Origin: Bacteroidales bacterium UBA4073 | GTDB lineage: Bacteria; Bacteroidota; Bacteroidia; Bacteroidales; Tenuifilaceae | Length of the DNA stretch: 7,861 nucleotides | Assembly (NCBI GenBank): GCA_002383425.1 | Contig: DFYV01000034.1 | Location: forward strand, 1-7,861 | Reading direction: 5' to 3' | In this document: one piece after another, positions 1 to 7,571 of the stretch | Layout of the letters: the number at the start of each line of letters is the position of its first letter | How positions within the stretch are numbered: the first letter of the stretch is position 1 | Position numbers and translations under genes: made by a program | The notes under the pieces: model-generated | Databases searched by the model: none | The model's input: only the letters and a program-made list of their open reading frames with translations | Told to the model about the DNA's origin: nothing

Positions 1-83
1 AAACGCCTAACATCAAACGTCAAACACCTAACATTTAACGACTCACGTTTAACGTCTAACACATTACGACTAACGTCTAATTT
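1..83. repeat. Degenerate heptanucleotide tandem repeat, consensus TAACGTC
   Basis: From base 1 the sequence reads as 7-bp units kept in one register: AAACGCC, TAACATC, AAACGTC, AAACACC, TAACATT, TAACGAC, TCACGTT, TAACGTC, TAACACA, TTACGAC, TAACGTC, with a decayed unit at 78-84. Eleven units (1-77) match the consensus at about 60 of 77 positions with no insertion or deletion. The array starts at the window edge, so its left end is unknown. TAA opens most units, so + strand translation would be stopped in all frames, and the complement also carries TAG across unit junctions; it is not coding. I infer an intergenic short tandem repeat, comparable in unit size to the heptanucleotide STRR sequences of cyanobacteria. 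No function can be assigned from sequence. Confidence 0.8.
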
Positions 84-164
84 TGACTGTGCTCATACGT
101 TTTTGGTTTTACAAAAAATAACATAAACAAAGTTCACATAGGCCTTAATAAATTGCAGGTTTCC

Positions 165-174
165 TATTTTTTTG
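165..174 (+). promoter_or_regulatory. Weak candidate for a Bacteroidota-type -7 element upstream of guaB
   Basis: The Bacteroidota primary sigma factor favours TAnnTTTG at -7 with a TTTG-like -33 element about 20 bases upstream. TATTTTTTTG here has TA followed by a T-run and G, but two extra T residues and no good -33 partner. A similar imperfect site, TACGTTTTTG, lies at 96-105. Use of the 165-174 site would give a leader of roughly 30 bases before the guaB ATG. Transcription of guaB could equally start upstream of the window. Treat as a pointer only. Confidence 0.2.
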
Positions 175-209
175 TAACTTGCCGCATTTTTAACAGTAAA
201 CCATTAGCC

Positions 210-1691
210 ATGTCGTTCGTGAAAGATAAAGTAGCAGCCGAAGGTTTAACCTTCGACGATGTACTGTTGGTACCAGCCTATTCCGAGGTATTACCCCGTA
301 ATGTTGATCTCACATCGCCTTTCACCCGAAATATAACCATTAAAGCACCCATAGTTTCGGCGGCCATGGATACGGTAACCGAATCGGCCTTAGCCATTGC
401 CATTGCCCGTGAGGGGGGAATAGGGGTTATCCATAAAAACATGTCGATTGAGGCGCAGGCACGGCAGGTTCATGAGGTTAAACGCGCTGAAAATGGCATG
501 ATTTACGAGCCGGTTACCATTAACCCCGATGCCACAGTTGGCGATGCTCTTGCCATGATGAAGGATTACCATATAGGAGGCATACCGGTTATTAATAACG
601 AGAGTACTCTTATTGGAATTGTAACCAACAGGGACCTTCGGTTTCAGCAGAATATGCGCACCCCTATCAGGGAAGTAATGACATCTAAGAATATTATAAC
701 CACTAATCAATCAACCAACCTTGAAGAAGCTGCCGAAATACTAAAACAGTATAAAATTGAGAAACTTCCGGTTGTTGATGAGAATAACAAGCTAATTGGA
801 CTGCTCACCTATAAGGATATCACTAAAATTAAAGATAACCCCAATGCAAGTAAGGATGCAAAAGGCCGATTAAGGGTGGCTGCCGGGGTTGGAGTTACTC
901 CCGATACCCTTAACCGGGTGAAAGCACTTTACGAGGCAAATGTTGATGCCGTAGTTATTGACACTGCCCATGGTCATAGCAAAGGCGTAGTGGATATGCT
1001 CAAGCTGGTTAAGAAGGAATTCCCCAGGCTTGAGGTAATTGTGGGGAACATAGCCACCGCCGACGCAGCCAAAATGTTAGCCGATGCAGGAGCCGATGCG
1101 GTTAAAGTGGGTATTGGCCCAGGGTCAATATGTACAACCCGCATTATAGCAGGAGTGGGTATGCCCCAGCTTAATGCCATCTGGGATGTTGCAAACGCCC
1201 TTCAGGGTACTGATGTACCGGTAATTGCCGATGGGGGAATCCGATACTCCGGCGACATTGTTAAGGCCCTGGCAGCGGGAGCTGACACTATCATGGCAGG
1301 ATCACTTTTTGCCGGTGTTGAAGAGTCGCCTGGTGAAACCATCATCTATAACGGCCGAAAGTTTAAGTCGTACAGAGGTATGGGTTCACTCGATGCCATG
1401 CAGCAGGGTTCAAAAGACCGTTACTTCCAGGATGTTGAGGACGATATTTCAAAACTTGTTCCGGAGGGTATTGTTGCTCGCGTTCCTTACAAAGGAACTC
1501 TTTCCGAAGTGTTTTACCAGCTAATTGGAGGCTTGCGTGCCGGCATGGGTTACTGCGGAGCGCCAAACCTCCATGCCCTTAAACAAGCCAAATTCGTAAG
1601 AATTACCCATGCCGGAATTATCGAAAGTCATCCGCACGATGTGGCAATAACTCGCGAAGCTCCTAACTACAGCCGCGACACTGGCTATTAA
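210..1691 (+). CDS. guaB: Inosine-5'-monophosphate dehydrogenase (GuaB)
   Basis: This cytoplasmic enzyme oxidises IMP to XMP with NAD+, the committed step of guanine nucleotide synthesis. The 493-aa product has the normal bacterial length. The conserved N-terminus GLTFDDVLLVPAYSEVLPR is at residues 12-30. Two CBS domains (about 98-156 and 160-218) interrupt the TIM barrel. The NAD-site Asp251 lies in DTAHGH. The active-site loop GIGPGSICTTR (301-311) carries catalytic Cys308 and the potassium-binding segment. DGGIRYSGDI follows at 341-350, then YRGMGS (388-393) and the flap with the Arg404-Tyr405 dyad in SKDRYFQ. All key residues are present, so it should be active. I chose the ATG at 210 because family homology begins there; the frame is open up to a TTG at 153, but those 19 extra residues look like untranslated leader. 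The next gene starts 44 bases downstream with no clear terminator between. Confidence 0.97.
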   Translation: MSFVKDKVAAEGLTFDDVLLVPAYSEVLPRNVDLTSPFTRNITIKAPIVSAAMDTVTESALAIAIAREGGIGVIHKNMSIEAQARQVHEVKRAENGMIYEPVTINPDATVGDALAMMKDYHIGGIPVINNESTLIGIVTNRDLRFQQNMRTPIREVMTSKNIITTNQSTNLEEAAEILKQYKIEKLPVVDENNKLIGLLTYKDITKIKDNPNASKDAKGRLRVAAGVGVTPDTLNRVKALYEANVDAVVIDTAHGHSKGVVDMLKLVKKEFPRLEVIVGNIATADAAKMLADAGADAVKVGIGPGSICTTRIIAGVGMPQLNAIWDVANALQGTDVPVIADGGIRYSGDIVKALAAGADTIMAGSLFAGVEESPGETIIYNGRKFKSYRGMGSLDAMQQGSKDRYFQDVEDDISKLVPEGIVARVPYKGTLSEVFYQLIGGLRAGMGYCGAPNLHALKQAKFVRITHAGIIESHPHDVAITREAPNYSRDTGY

Positions 1692-1735
1692 AATAAAAAA
1701 GCACCTTTTGTAAATTAACCCTAAAAATCGAACTA

Positions 1736-3703
1736 ATGAGAACAGCACTACGTGTAGCAATTTTAGCAGCAGGGTTGATTGCCAATTTGGGAATTTTTGC
1801 ACAGCAAAAATCCCTTGATATACTTTTAACTGTAAATAATACTCCTGTTACAGTTGATGAGTTTACATCGTTATACTTAAAGAATACGAAGGCAACAGGT
1901 GAAAAAGTTGAAAAATCATCACTCGATGAGTACCTGAACCTTTTCATCAACTTCAAGCTAAAAGTGCAAGCTGCACTCGATGCAGGCATCGACACCATGG
2001 TATCGTTCCAGAACGAGTACAATGGCTATGTTGACCAGCTCGCACAATCGTACCTGATCGATCAGGAAACTCTGGAAAACCTTACCCGCGAGGCCTACCA
2101 GCGAATGCAGGAAGAGGTTAGCGCAAGCCATATCCTCATAAGCATGCCCGAGGCAGTAACCGGTTCCGACACACTAAAGTTCTACCAAAAAGCATTAGAA
2201 GCCCGTTCCAGGATTCTTAACGGTGAACCATTTGGCAAGGTTGCATTGAGTTTAAGCAACGATCCATCGGTAAGCCGCAATAATGGCTACCTTGGCTGGT
2301 TCTCAGCCCTTCAAATGGTTTACCCATTTGAAACCGCTGCTTACACAACACCTGTCGATTCGGTTTCATTACCGGTTAGGACACGTTTTGGTTACCATAT
2401 CATTAAGGTTCATGGCCGCCGCCCAACTAAGGGGCAAATTAAGATTGCCCACATCATGATTAGGGTGCAAACTGGCGCTAACCCCCAGGAAATGGAAAAT
2501 GCACGCCTTAAAATAGTTGACATCCACAACCGGTTGCAAAACGGCGAAAACTTCGCAGAGCTGGCCAAAAAAGAATCAAACGATAATAGTACTGCCTCAA
2601 ACGGTGGCGAACTTCCATGGATTCGTTCCGGACAAATTATTCCTGAGTTTGAAGAGGTTGCGTTTGCCCTTAGCACACCTGGCGAAATCTCAAAACCCTT
2701 TCAAACATCGTTTGGCTGGCATATAGCTAAGCTACTCGATCGAAAACTCCCCGGTGAATATGAAGAGATGCTCCCTGAAATCAAAAACCTGCTATCGCGC
2801 GATAGTAGGATTCTTGCCGTTAGGACTGCCCTTATCAACAAGCTAAAAAAAACATACAACGTTAAAGAATACCCAACCGAGGCTCAAAAAAATCTATCTA
2901 TAGTTATAGATTCATCTCTATTTAAGGGAGAATGGAAGGTTCCTACCCTGAAACTCAACCCTACCCTACTTGTTGTTGATGGAAAGGAGTACACCATGTT
3001 GAACCTGTTGCAGTATATCGATCAGAACCAGCAGAAAAGCCGCAACCACAGCCTCCCATCGTTTATTAGTTTCATCTATACCGATTGGGTAAACCAAACC
3101 ATCATTGATTACGAAAAAACGCAACTACCGCAAAAGTACCCTGAATTTAAGCAGCTTAGCAAGGAGTATTTTGAAGGTATGCTGCTTTTCGAAATTTCTA
3201 ACCTTGAGGTCTGGACAAAGACTGCGGATAGTACCGCCTTAAAAGCATTTTTTGAAAGTAATCGGGGCAAGTACGTATGGGGCGAAAAAATCTACTTTAC
3301 CGTTTACCAAACCAACGATAAAAAAATAGCACAAGCCTTGGTAAAAACTTTAAAAAAGGACCCTGGCATTAACCCTGATAAGCTCATTGAAAAGTGGAAT
3401 AAGAATACCCAAGTTGTTACCTACAGCAATCAGGTTGGATATCCCGATAACCCCCTAATATCAGGTTACAGCAAATGGGATAAGTATATCAACACAACCA
3501 CCGATGGCGATAAAACACTTGTGGTTCAAATCAATAAGTCCGTTACCAATGAGCCCAAGGAGCTTAACGATTGTCGAGCTGAAGTTATGGCCGACTACCA
3601 GAACTACCTTGAAGAATCGTGGATTCAAACTCTCAAGTCAAAGTATAAGGTTGATATCGATACAAGTTCATATAGTAAACTAATCGAAACCATAACTCAA
3701 TAA
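1736..3703 (+). CDS. Exported peptidyl-prolyl cis-trans isomerase with two parvulin domains (SurA/PpiC-like)
   Basis: This 655-aa protein is predicted to be a periplasmic folding factor for envelope proteins. Residues 1-22 form a signal peptide (hydrophobic AILAAGLIANLGIF, predicted cut after Ala22, Gln at +1). Residues about 28-125 resemble the helical SurA N-terminal region (DEYLNLFINFKLKVQAAL). Parvulin domain 1 runs from SASHILI (129-135) to FGYHIIKV (218-225), and domain 2 from KIAHIMI (236-242) to FGWHIAKL (326-333). Each keeps both conserved histidines (His132/His221 and His239/His329), so both may be catalytic. The core GGxLGW motif is altered in each: NGYLGW at 183-188 and GGELPW at 290-295, the latter with Pro replacing Gly. 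Residues about 385-655 match no domain I recognise. It is the first of three consecutive SurA-like genes; the next starts 19 bases downstream. The family is secure; the client proteins are unknown. Confidence 0.9.
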   Translation: MRTALRVAILAAGLIANLGIFAQQKSLDILLTVNNTPVTVDEFTSLYLKNTKATGEKVEKSSLDEYLNLFINFKLKVQAALDAGIDTMVSFQNEYNGYVDQLAQSYLIDQETLENLTREAYQRMQEEVSASHILISMPEAVTGSDTLKFYQKALEARSRILNGEPFGKVALSLSNDPSVSRNNGYLGWFSALQMVYPFETAAYTTPVDSVSLPVRTRFGYHIIKVHGRRPTKGQIKIAHIMIRVQTGANPQEMENARLKIVDIHNRLQNGENFAELAKKESNDNSTASNGGELPWIRSGQIIPEFEEVAFALSTPGEISKPFQTSFGWHIAKLLDRKLPGEYEEMLPEIKNLLSRDSRILAVRTALINKLKKTYNVKEYPTEAQKNLSIVIDSSLFKGEWKVPTLKLNPTLLVVDGKEYTMLNLLQYIDQNQQKSRNHSLPSFISFIYTDWVNQTIIDYEKTQLPQKYPEFKQLSKEYFEGMLLFEISNLEVWTKTADSTALKAFFESNRGKYVWGEKIYFTVYQTNDKKIAQALVKTLKKDPGINPDKLIEKWNKNTQVVTYSNQVGYPDNPLISGYSKWDKYINTTTDGDKTLVVQINKSVTNEPKELNDCRAEVMADYQNYLEESWIQTLKSKYKVDIDTSSYSKLIETITQ

Positions 3704-3722
3704 AATTTATAAAGTTAAACAA

Positions 3723-4562
3723 ATGAAGAGTCTAACTTTTTCGCTAATTGTTCTTGCAGGTTTACTTGTAGAATGTCAAAGACCCGAAACAAAAAGACCT
3801 GTGGCAAGGGTATTCGATAAGTACCTGTACGAAAGCGATCTTCAAGATATTTTCCTTTCAAATGTGAGCAAGCAGGATAGCATACTCATTGCTCAGGCAT
3901 ACATTGATAAATGGATACAAACCCAACTCCTGCTAAAGCAAGCTGAAGAAAACCTTACTGATAAGGAAAAAAATGTAGCCCATCAGCTTGAAGACTACCG
4001 TGCGTCGCTCCTCATACATAAGTATGAGCAGGAGTACATTAACCAAAAACTCGATACCCTGGTTAAGGAGTCGGAAATTGAACAATACTACGATTCAAAC
4101 AAGGATAATTTTGTACTATCGGAACCAATAGTAAAAGCCTTATTCATCAAACTGCGTAAGGAAGCACCCCAAACCCCCAAGATAAAAGAAATTTACCGCT
4201 CAAAACGTCAGGAAGACATTCAACTCCTCGATAATCTGGCCTATCAAGCTGCCATTTACTACGACTTTTTCAACGACCAATGGATACCTTTCTCGCTTAT
4301 CACCAGGCAGTTGCCATACTCAATTGACGATATTAACCAGACTTTTTCAAGGCAATACATTGAAATGGAAGATGGCAGTTTCATTTACCTGGTATCGCTA
4401 CGTGAAGTGAAGCACCAAGGGGAAATTGCGCCACTCTCCTACATCACTAACGATTTAAAGCAGCTTATCATCAACTCCCGTAAGCAAAACCTAATCAACC
4501 AGCTTGAGCGCAACCTGTTTATTAAAGCAAAGGACGATCGTAACTATGAAATTTACAAATAG
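3723..4562 (+). CDS. Exported SurA-like protein without a recognisable catalytic parvulin domain
   Basis: The 279-aa product starts with a short signal (residues 1-18, hydrophobic LTFSLIVLAGLLV). Residues 27-130 look like a SurA N-terminal chaperone module: a short strand VARVFDKYLYESDL, a helix with WIQTQLLLKQA (64-74), then ESEIEQYYDSNKDNF (116-130), the usual lead-in to a parvulin domain. What follows, EPIVKALFIKL (134-144), sits where a parvulin would read VRHILL but lacks the histidine, and there is no GGELGW or FGWHI motif downstream. The C-terminal part (about 235-269) is helical and charged, like the SurA C-terminal segment. I infer a chaperone-like holdase rather than an isomerase. 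Whether it is a lipoprotein is doubtful: Cys18 is preceded by Glu. Its neighbours on both sides are SurA-like, and surA begins 7 bases after its TAG stop. The specific function is unknown. Confidence 0.78.
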   Translation: MKSLTFSLIVLAGLLVECQRPETKRPVARVFDKYLYESDLQDIFLSNVSKQDSILIAQAYIDKWIQTQLLLKQAEENLTDKEKNVAHQLEDYRASLLIHKYEQEYINQKLDTLVKESEIEQYYDSNKDNFVLSEPIVKALFIKLRKEAPQTPKIKEIYRSKRQEDIQLLDNLAYQAAIYYDFFNDQWIPFSLITRQLPYSIDDINQTFSRQYIEMEDGSFIYLVSLREVKHQGEIAPLSYITNDLKQLIINSRKQNLINQLERNLFIKAKDDRNYEIYK

Positions 4563-4569
4563 TACAACC

Positions 4570-5916
4570 ATGAGAGCATTTAGTTTACTTACTTTTTTTC
4601 TTTTTTATTCGTTAGGCATCAGTTCCTACGCACAGGAAAACATGTCAATTGACAAGGTTATTGCGGTGGTTGGGAATGAGCGCATACTTTTGTCGGACAT
4701 TGAGCAGGAGTTACTGCGAATTAAAATGCAAGGCAGTGCAAATACGAATATCAACCGCTGTGAGCTGCTTGAGCAGTTCCTCATCCAAAAGTTACTGATA
4801 ACCCAGGCTAAAATTGATAGCATTGAGGTAAATGAAGGCTCCATAGAGGCCGAGGTTGACCGACGCTTAAAATACTTCATAAATCAGATTGGTTCCGAGA
4901 AAGCTCTCGAAAACTACTTCAATAAGCCAATTTTTGAAATCAAGGACGACCTGCGCGAAATTATTCGTGAACAGCAGCTAACCCAGCAAATGCAACGCAA
5001 TATTATTGATAAGGTTAACATAACCCCATCGGATGTAAAAGCTTTTTACAAGAAAATCCCAACCGATAGCCTTCCCGAACTACCCATGCAGTACGAGTTG
5101 CAGCAAATTGTAATTTACCCTCCCGATACCGAAAAGGCTAAACTTGAGGCAAAGGAAAAGTTACTCGAAATCCGGAACCGTGTCCTCAACGGTGAACGCT
5201 TCGCAACCCTTGCTGCACTATACTCCGAAGATAGAGCTTCGGCCATAAAAGGAGGAGAGTTAGGTTTCCGCTCCCGGGAGGAACTTGTTAAAGCCTTTGC
5301 CGATGCCGCTTTCAACCTCAAAGAGGGGCAAATTAGTCAGGTGGTCGAAACCGAGTATGGCCTTCATATCATCCAGCTGATTGAAAAACGCAACGATCAG
5401 GTAAATGTCAGGCATATTTTACTTAAACCCCAATTTACCTCCGATCTGCTTTCAAAAGCGGTTCAGAAGCTCGACAGTATAGCTAACCTCATTCGTACCG
5501 ACAGCATCTCCTTCGACAATGCTGTGCTTCGGTTTTCCGAAGATAAAAAATCGAACCTCAATAAAGGGTTGATGTTAAACCCTTTTACTAATACCTCGCT
5601 ATTTGAAAAGGAACAGCTTCAACCCTCCGATTTTTATGCCATTAAAGACCTGAAAGAAGGCGAATTCAGCTCCCCCTTTGAATCACGCGATGAACATGCC
5701 AATGTCGTTTTCAAAATCATACGGGTAAAACGAATTATTCCAGCCCATAAGGCAAACCTAAAAGACGATTACGACATAATTCAACAGTTAGCCAAATCGA
5801 ATAAAGAAAACGAAATTCTCGGGGATTGGGTGTCAAAAAAAATAAAATCGTTCTACATCAGGATTGATGAGGAATTCCATAGCTGCAACTTTCATAGCCA
5901 GGGTTGGATAAAATAG
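4570..5916 (+). CDS. surA: SurA-type periplasmic chaperone / peptidyl-prolyl isomerase
   Basis: The 448-aa product is close to the 428 aa of E. coli SurA, which delivers unfolded outer-membrane proteins to the BAM complex. The signal peptide is residues 1-21 (LLTFFLFYSLGIS, cut after SYA, Gln at +1). The SurA N-terminal domain spans about 25-160 and opens with the hallmark MSIDKVIAVVGNERILLSDIEQ region (25-46). Parvulin region 1 (about 173-272) has GGELGF (228-233) and YGLHIIQL (263-270), but reads LQQIVIYPP where the first histidine should be. Parvulin region 2 starts with VRHILLKP (280-287) but lacks the closing FGWH motif, having NVVFKIIRV. Catalysis by either domain is therefore doubtful while the chaperone role is plausible. 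I chose the ATG at 4570 because it gives a standard signal peptide. An in-frame ATG at 4546 would add 8 residues and overlap the preceding gene by 17 bases. The OstA-like gene follows after 11 bases. Confidence 0.9.
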   Translation: MRAFSLLTFFLFYSLGISSYAQENMSIDKVIAVVGNERILLSDIEQELLRIKMQGSANTNINRCELLEQFLIQKLLITQAKIDSIEVNEGSIEAEVDRRLKYFINQIGSEKALENYFNKPIFEIKDDLREIIREQQLTQQMQRNIIDKVNITPSDVKAFYKKIPTDSLPELPMQYELQQIVIYPPDTEKAKLEAKEKLLEIRNRVLNGERFATLAALYSEDRASAIKGGELGFRSREELVKAFADAAFNLKEGQISQVVETEYGLHIIQLIEKRNDQVNVRHILLKPQFTSDLLSKAVQKLDSIANLIRTDSISFDNAVLRFSEDKKSNLNKGLMLNPFTNTSLFEKEQLQPSDFYAIKDLKEGEFSSPFESRDEHANVVFKIIRVKRIIPAHKANLKDDYDIIQQLAKSNKENEILGDWVSKKIKSFYIRIDEEFHSCNFHSQGWIK

Positions 5917-5927
5917 GTAAAGTTGAC

Positions 5928-7571
5928 ATGAATTCTATTCTCCGTTATACTTTAGCTATATCCATGCTGCTGGGTATTTTATTTCACGCTCAAGCTCAAC
6001 AAAAAACCCGCATTAAATTTGAAGGGGCTAAGAGCATGAAAAACCTTAACATTAATGGCCAAAAGATAATCAGGTATATTGGGGATGTTCGCTTCCAGCA
6101 TGAAGGTGCCCGGATACTATGCGATAGTGCTTACCAAAATCCCGATGATAACTGGTTCGATGCGTTTGGCAATGTTACCATTCTACAGGAATCAACTACA
6201 ATTACCGGCCAAACCCTGCACTACGATGGTAAAACAGCCACTGGTAAAATTACTGGCAAAGAGGTTAAACTGATCGACGATGAAACCATCCTTACCACCC
6301 AAACCCTTTTCTTTAATTCCAGAACAAACGTTGCATACTACACCACCCCTGGAGTAATCACCTCCAAACAATCAACGCTGACCAGCCAACGAGGCTACTT
6401 CAACCAGAACACAAACCTCCTGTCGTTTGCTGGCAATGTGATTATAGTTGACCCCGATGGGACAATCCATACCGACTCCCTCAGCTATAATACCCAAAGC
6501 GAGATTGCCAATTTCTTTGGGCCCACTCACCTTTTCGACAACGAAAACTTTGCATACTGCGAAAAAGGTTGGTATAACAAAAAAATAGAACAGACCAACC
6601 TTCAACAAAACGCTTACATTTTGAACAAAGAAAATAAGATTTTTGGTGATAATATTTTTTACGACAGGACAAATAAATTTGCCAGGGCCCTCGGAAACGT
6701 TGTTCTAATTGATACATTAAATAAAGCTTATGTTTATGGCCAAAAAGCTAACTACTGGCAGGACCCCGAACAGGCCGAGGTTACTGAAAATCCATACTTA
6801 ATGTTGATAGACAATAACGATAGCTTATTCCTGAAGGCAAGCTACTTTAAAGTTCTCACTAAAAAAAATGAAAAATCGGCTGCCGATTCAACCTATCGGA
6901 TACTAAAAGCAATCGGAGATGTTGCCTTTTACCGGAGCGACGTGCAGGGGTTATGTGATTCCATGATATACAACACTCAGGATTCAACCATCGACATGTA
7001 TGTAAACCCCATACTTTGGAACGATATCAACCAGATGAGCGCCGACCAGATAAAGATTTTTCTAAAGCACAACAAAATAAACCAAATGGATTTCATTGAC
7101 AATGCCTTTGTCACATCGTTCGAGGAAGATAAGTACTACAATCAGATTAAGGGCAAAACCATTCACGCCTTTTTTGCAAATGGCAAGGCAGAAAAAATAG
7201 ATGTGAACGGCAACGGCCAAGCCGTTTACTTTATCCGCGATGAAGATAGCTTGACTATGGCAAACCGCTCCGAAAGCGCTAAAATTACAATCATGGTAAA
7301 GGACAATAAGGTTAACCGGATAACATTCCGCGACAAGCCTCTATCGAACCTTTACCCAATAGAAAAGGTAGAAATGGAAGATATAACGCTAAAGGGCTTT
7401 AAGTGGCAGGAATCCATACGCCCTACGAGTAAGTTTGCCATAATTCCCCAAAATTTTAAAGTACAACCAGTTGAACGCGGCAAAGAAAAACAACTCCAGG
7501 TTAAGCACAATGGCTCAACGCAGAATGAAAAAAAACATAGTAGCGAGAATATAGTAGTGAGTAGCGAGTAG
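5928..7571 (+). CDS. OstA/LptA-like periplasmic lipopolysaccharide-transport protein
   Basis: LptA/OstA-fold proteins form a beta-jellyroll groove that carries lipopolysaccharide across the periplasm towards LptD. This 547-aa product has a signal peptide (1-23, cut AQA|QQ) and then a long series of repeats: a GNVxI-like strand followed by a second strand ending in Tyr or Phe. Second-strand motifs include LCDSAYQ (64), TGQTLHYD (93), TTQTLFFN (123), TSQRGYFN (152), HTDSLSYN (181), YCEKGWYN (210), FGDNIFYD (239), YGQKANYW (270), FLKASYFK (301) and LCDSMIYN (342). E. coli LptA precursor is only 185 aa, so this chain could form a much longer groove. Homology to the OstA-like family of Bacteroidota is inferred from the pattern. 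The ATG at 5928 is chosen because it gives the signal peptide; the frame is open from a TTG at 5904. The tail after about residue 510 is hydrophilic, and the last ten residues and the stop lie in a heptad repeat. Confidence 0.85.
   Translation: MNSILRYTLAISMLLGILFHAQAQQKTRIKFEGAKSMKNLNINGQKIIRYIGDVRFQHEGARILCDSAYQNPDDNWFDAFGNVTILQESTTITGQTLHYDGKTATGKITGKEVKLIDDETILTTQTLFFNSRTNVAYYTTPGVITSKQSTLTSQRGYFNQNTNLLSFAGNVIIVDPDGTIHTDSLSYNTQSEIANFFGPTHLFDNENFAYCEKGWYNKKIEQTNLQQNAYILNKENKIFGDNIFYDRTNKFARALGNVVLIDTLNKAYVYGQKANYWQDPEQAEVTENPYLMLIDNNDSLFLKASYFKVLTKKNEKSAADSTYRILKAIGDVAFYRSDVQGLCDSMIYNTQDSTIDMYVNPILWNDINQMSADQIKIFLKHNKINQMDFIDNAFVTSFEEDKYYNQIKGKTIHAFFANGKAEKIDVNGNGQAVYFIRDEDSLTMANRSESAKITIMVKDNKVNRITFRDKPLSNLYPIEKVEMEDITLKGFKWQESIRPTSKFAIIPQNFKVQPVERGKEKQLQVKHNGSTQNEKKHSSENIVVSSE

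Noticed and set aside
1..83. CRISPR array
   Set aside because: Units are 7 bp, contiguous and without spacers; no cas genes are present.
153..209. N-terminal extension of guaB from a TTG codon
   Set aside because: The 19 added residues have no resemblance to IMP dehydrogenase, whose conserved start fits the ATG at 210; the segment looks like leader sequence.
84..209. Purine riboswitch upstream of guaB
   Set aside because: The leader is short and AT-rich, and I found no paired helices or conserved junction bases of a purine-sensing aptamer.
1663..2022. Minus-strand frame of about 119 codons overlapping the guaB/isomerase junction
   Set aside because: It lies opposite the secure guaB end and isomerase start, has no recognisable protein features and is a shadow frame, as are the other minus-strand frames in the window.
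4504..4569. Longer SurA starting at TTG 4504 or ATG 4546
   Set aside because: Both would overlap the preceding gene, and the ATG at 4570 alone gives a normal signal peptide. The 4546 ATG cannot be fully excluded.
5904..5927. OstA-like gene starting at TTG 5904
   Set aside because: It would overlap the surA stop and place extra residues before a standard signal peptide beginning at ATG 5928.
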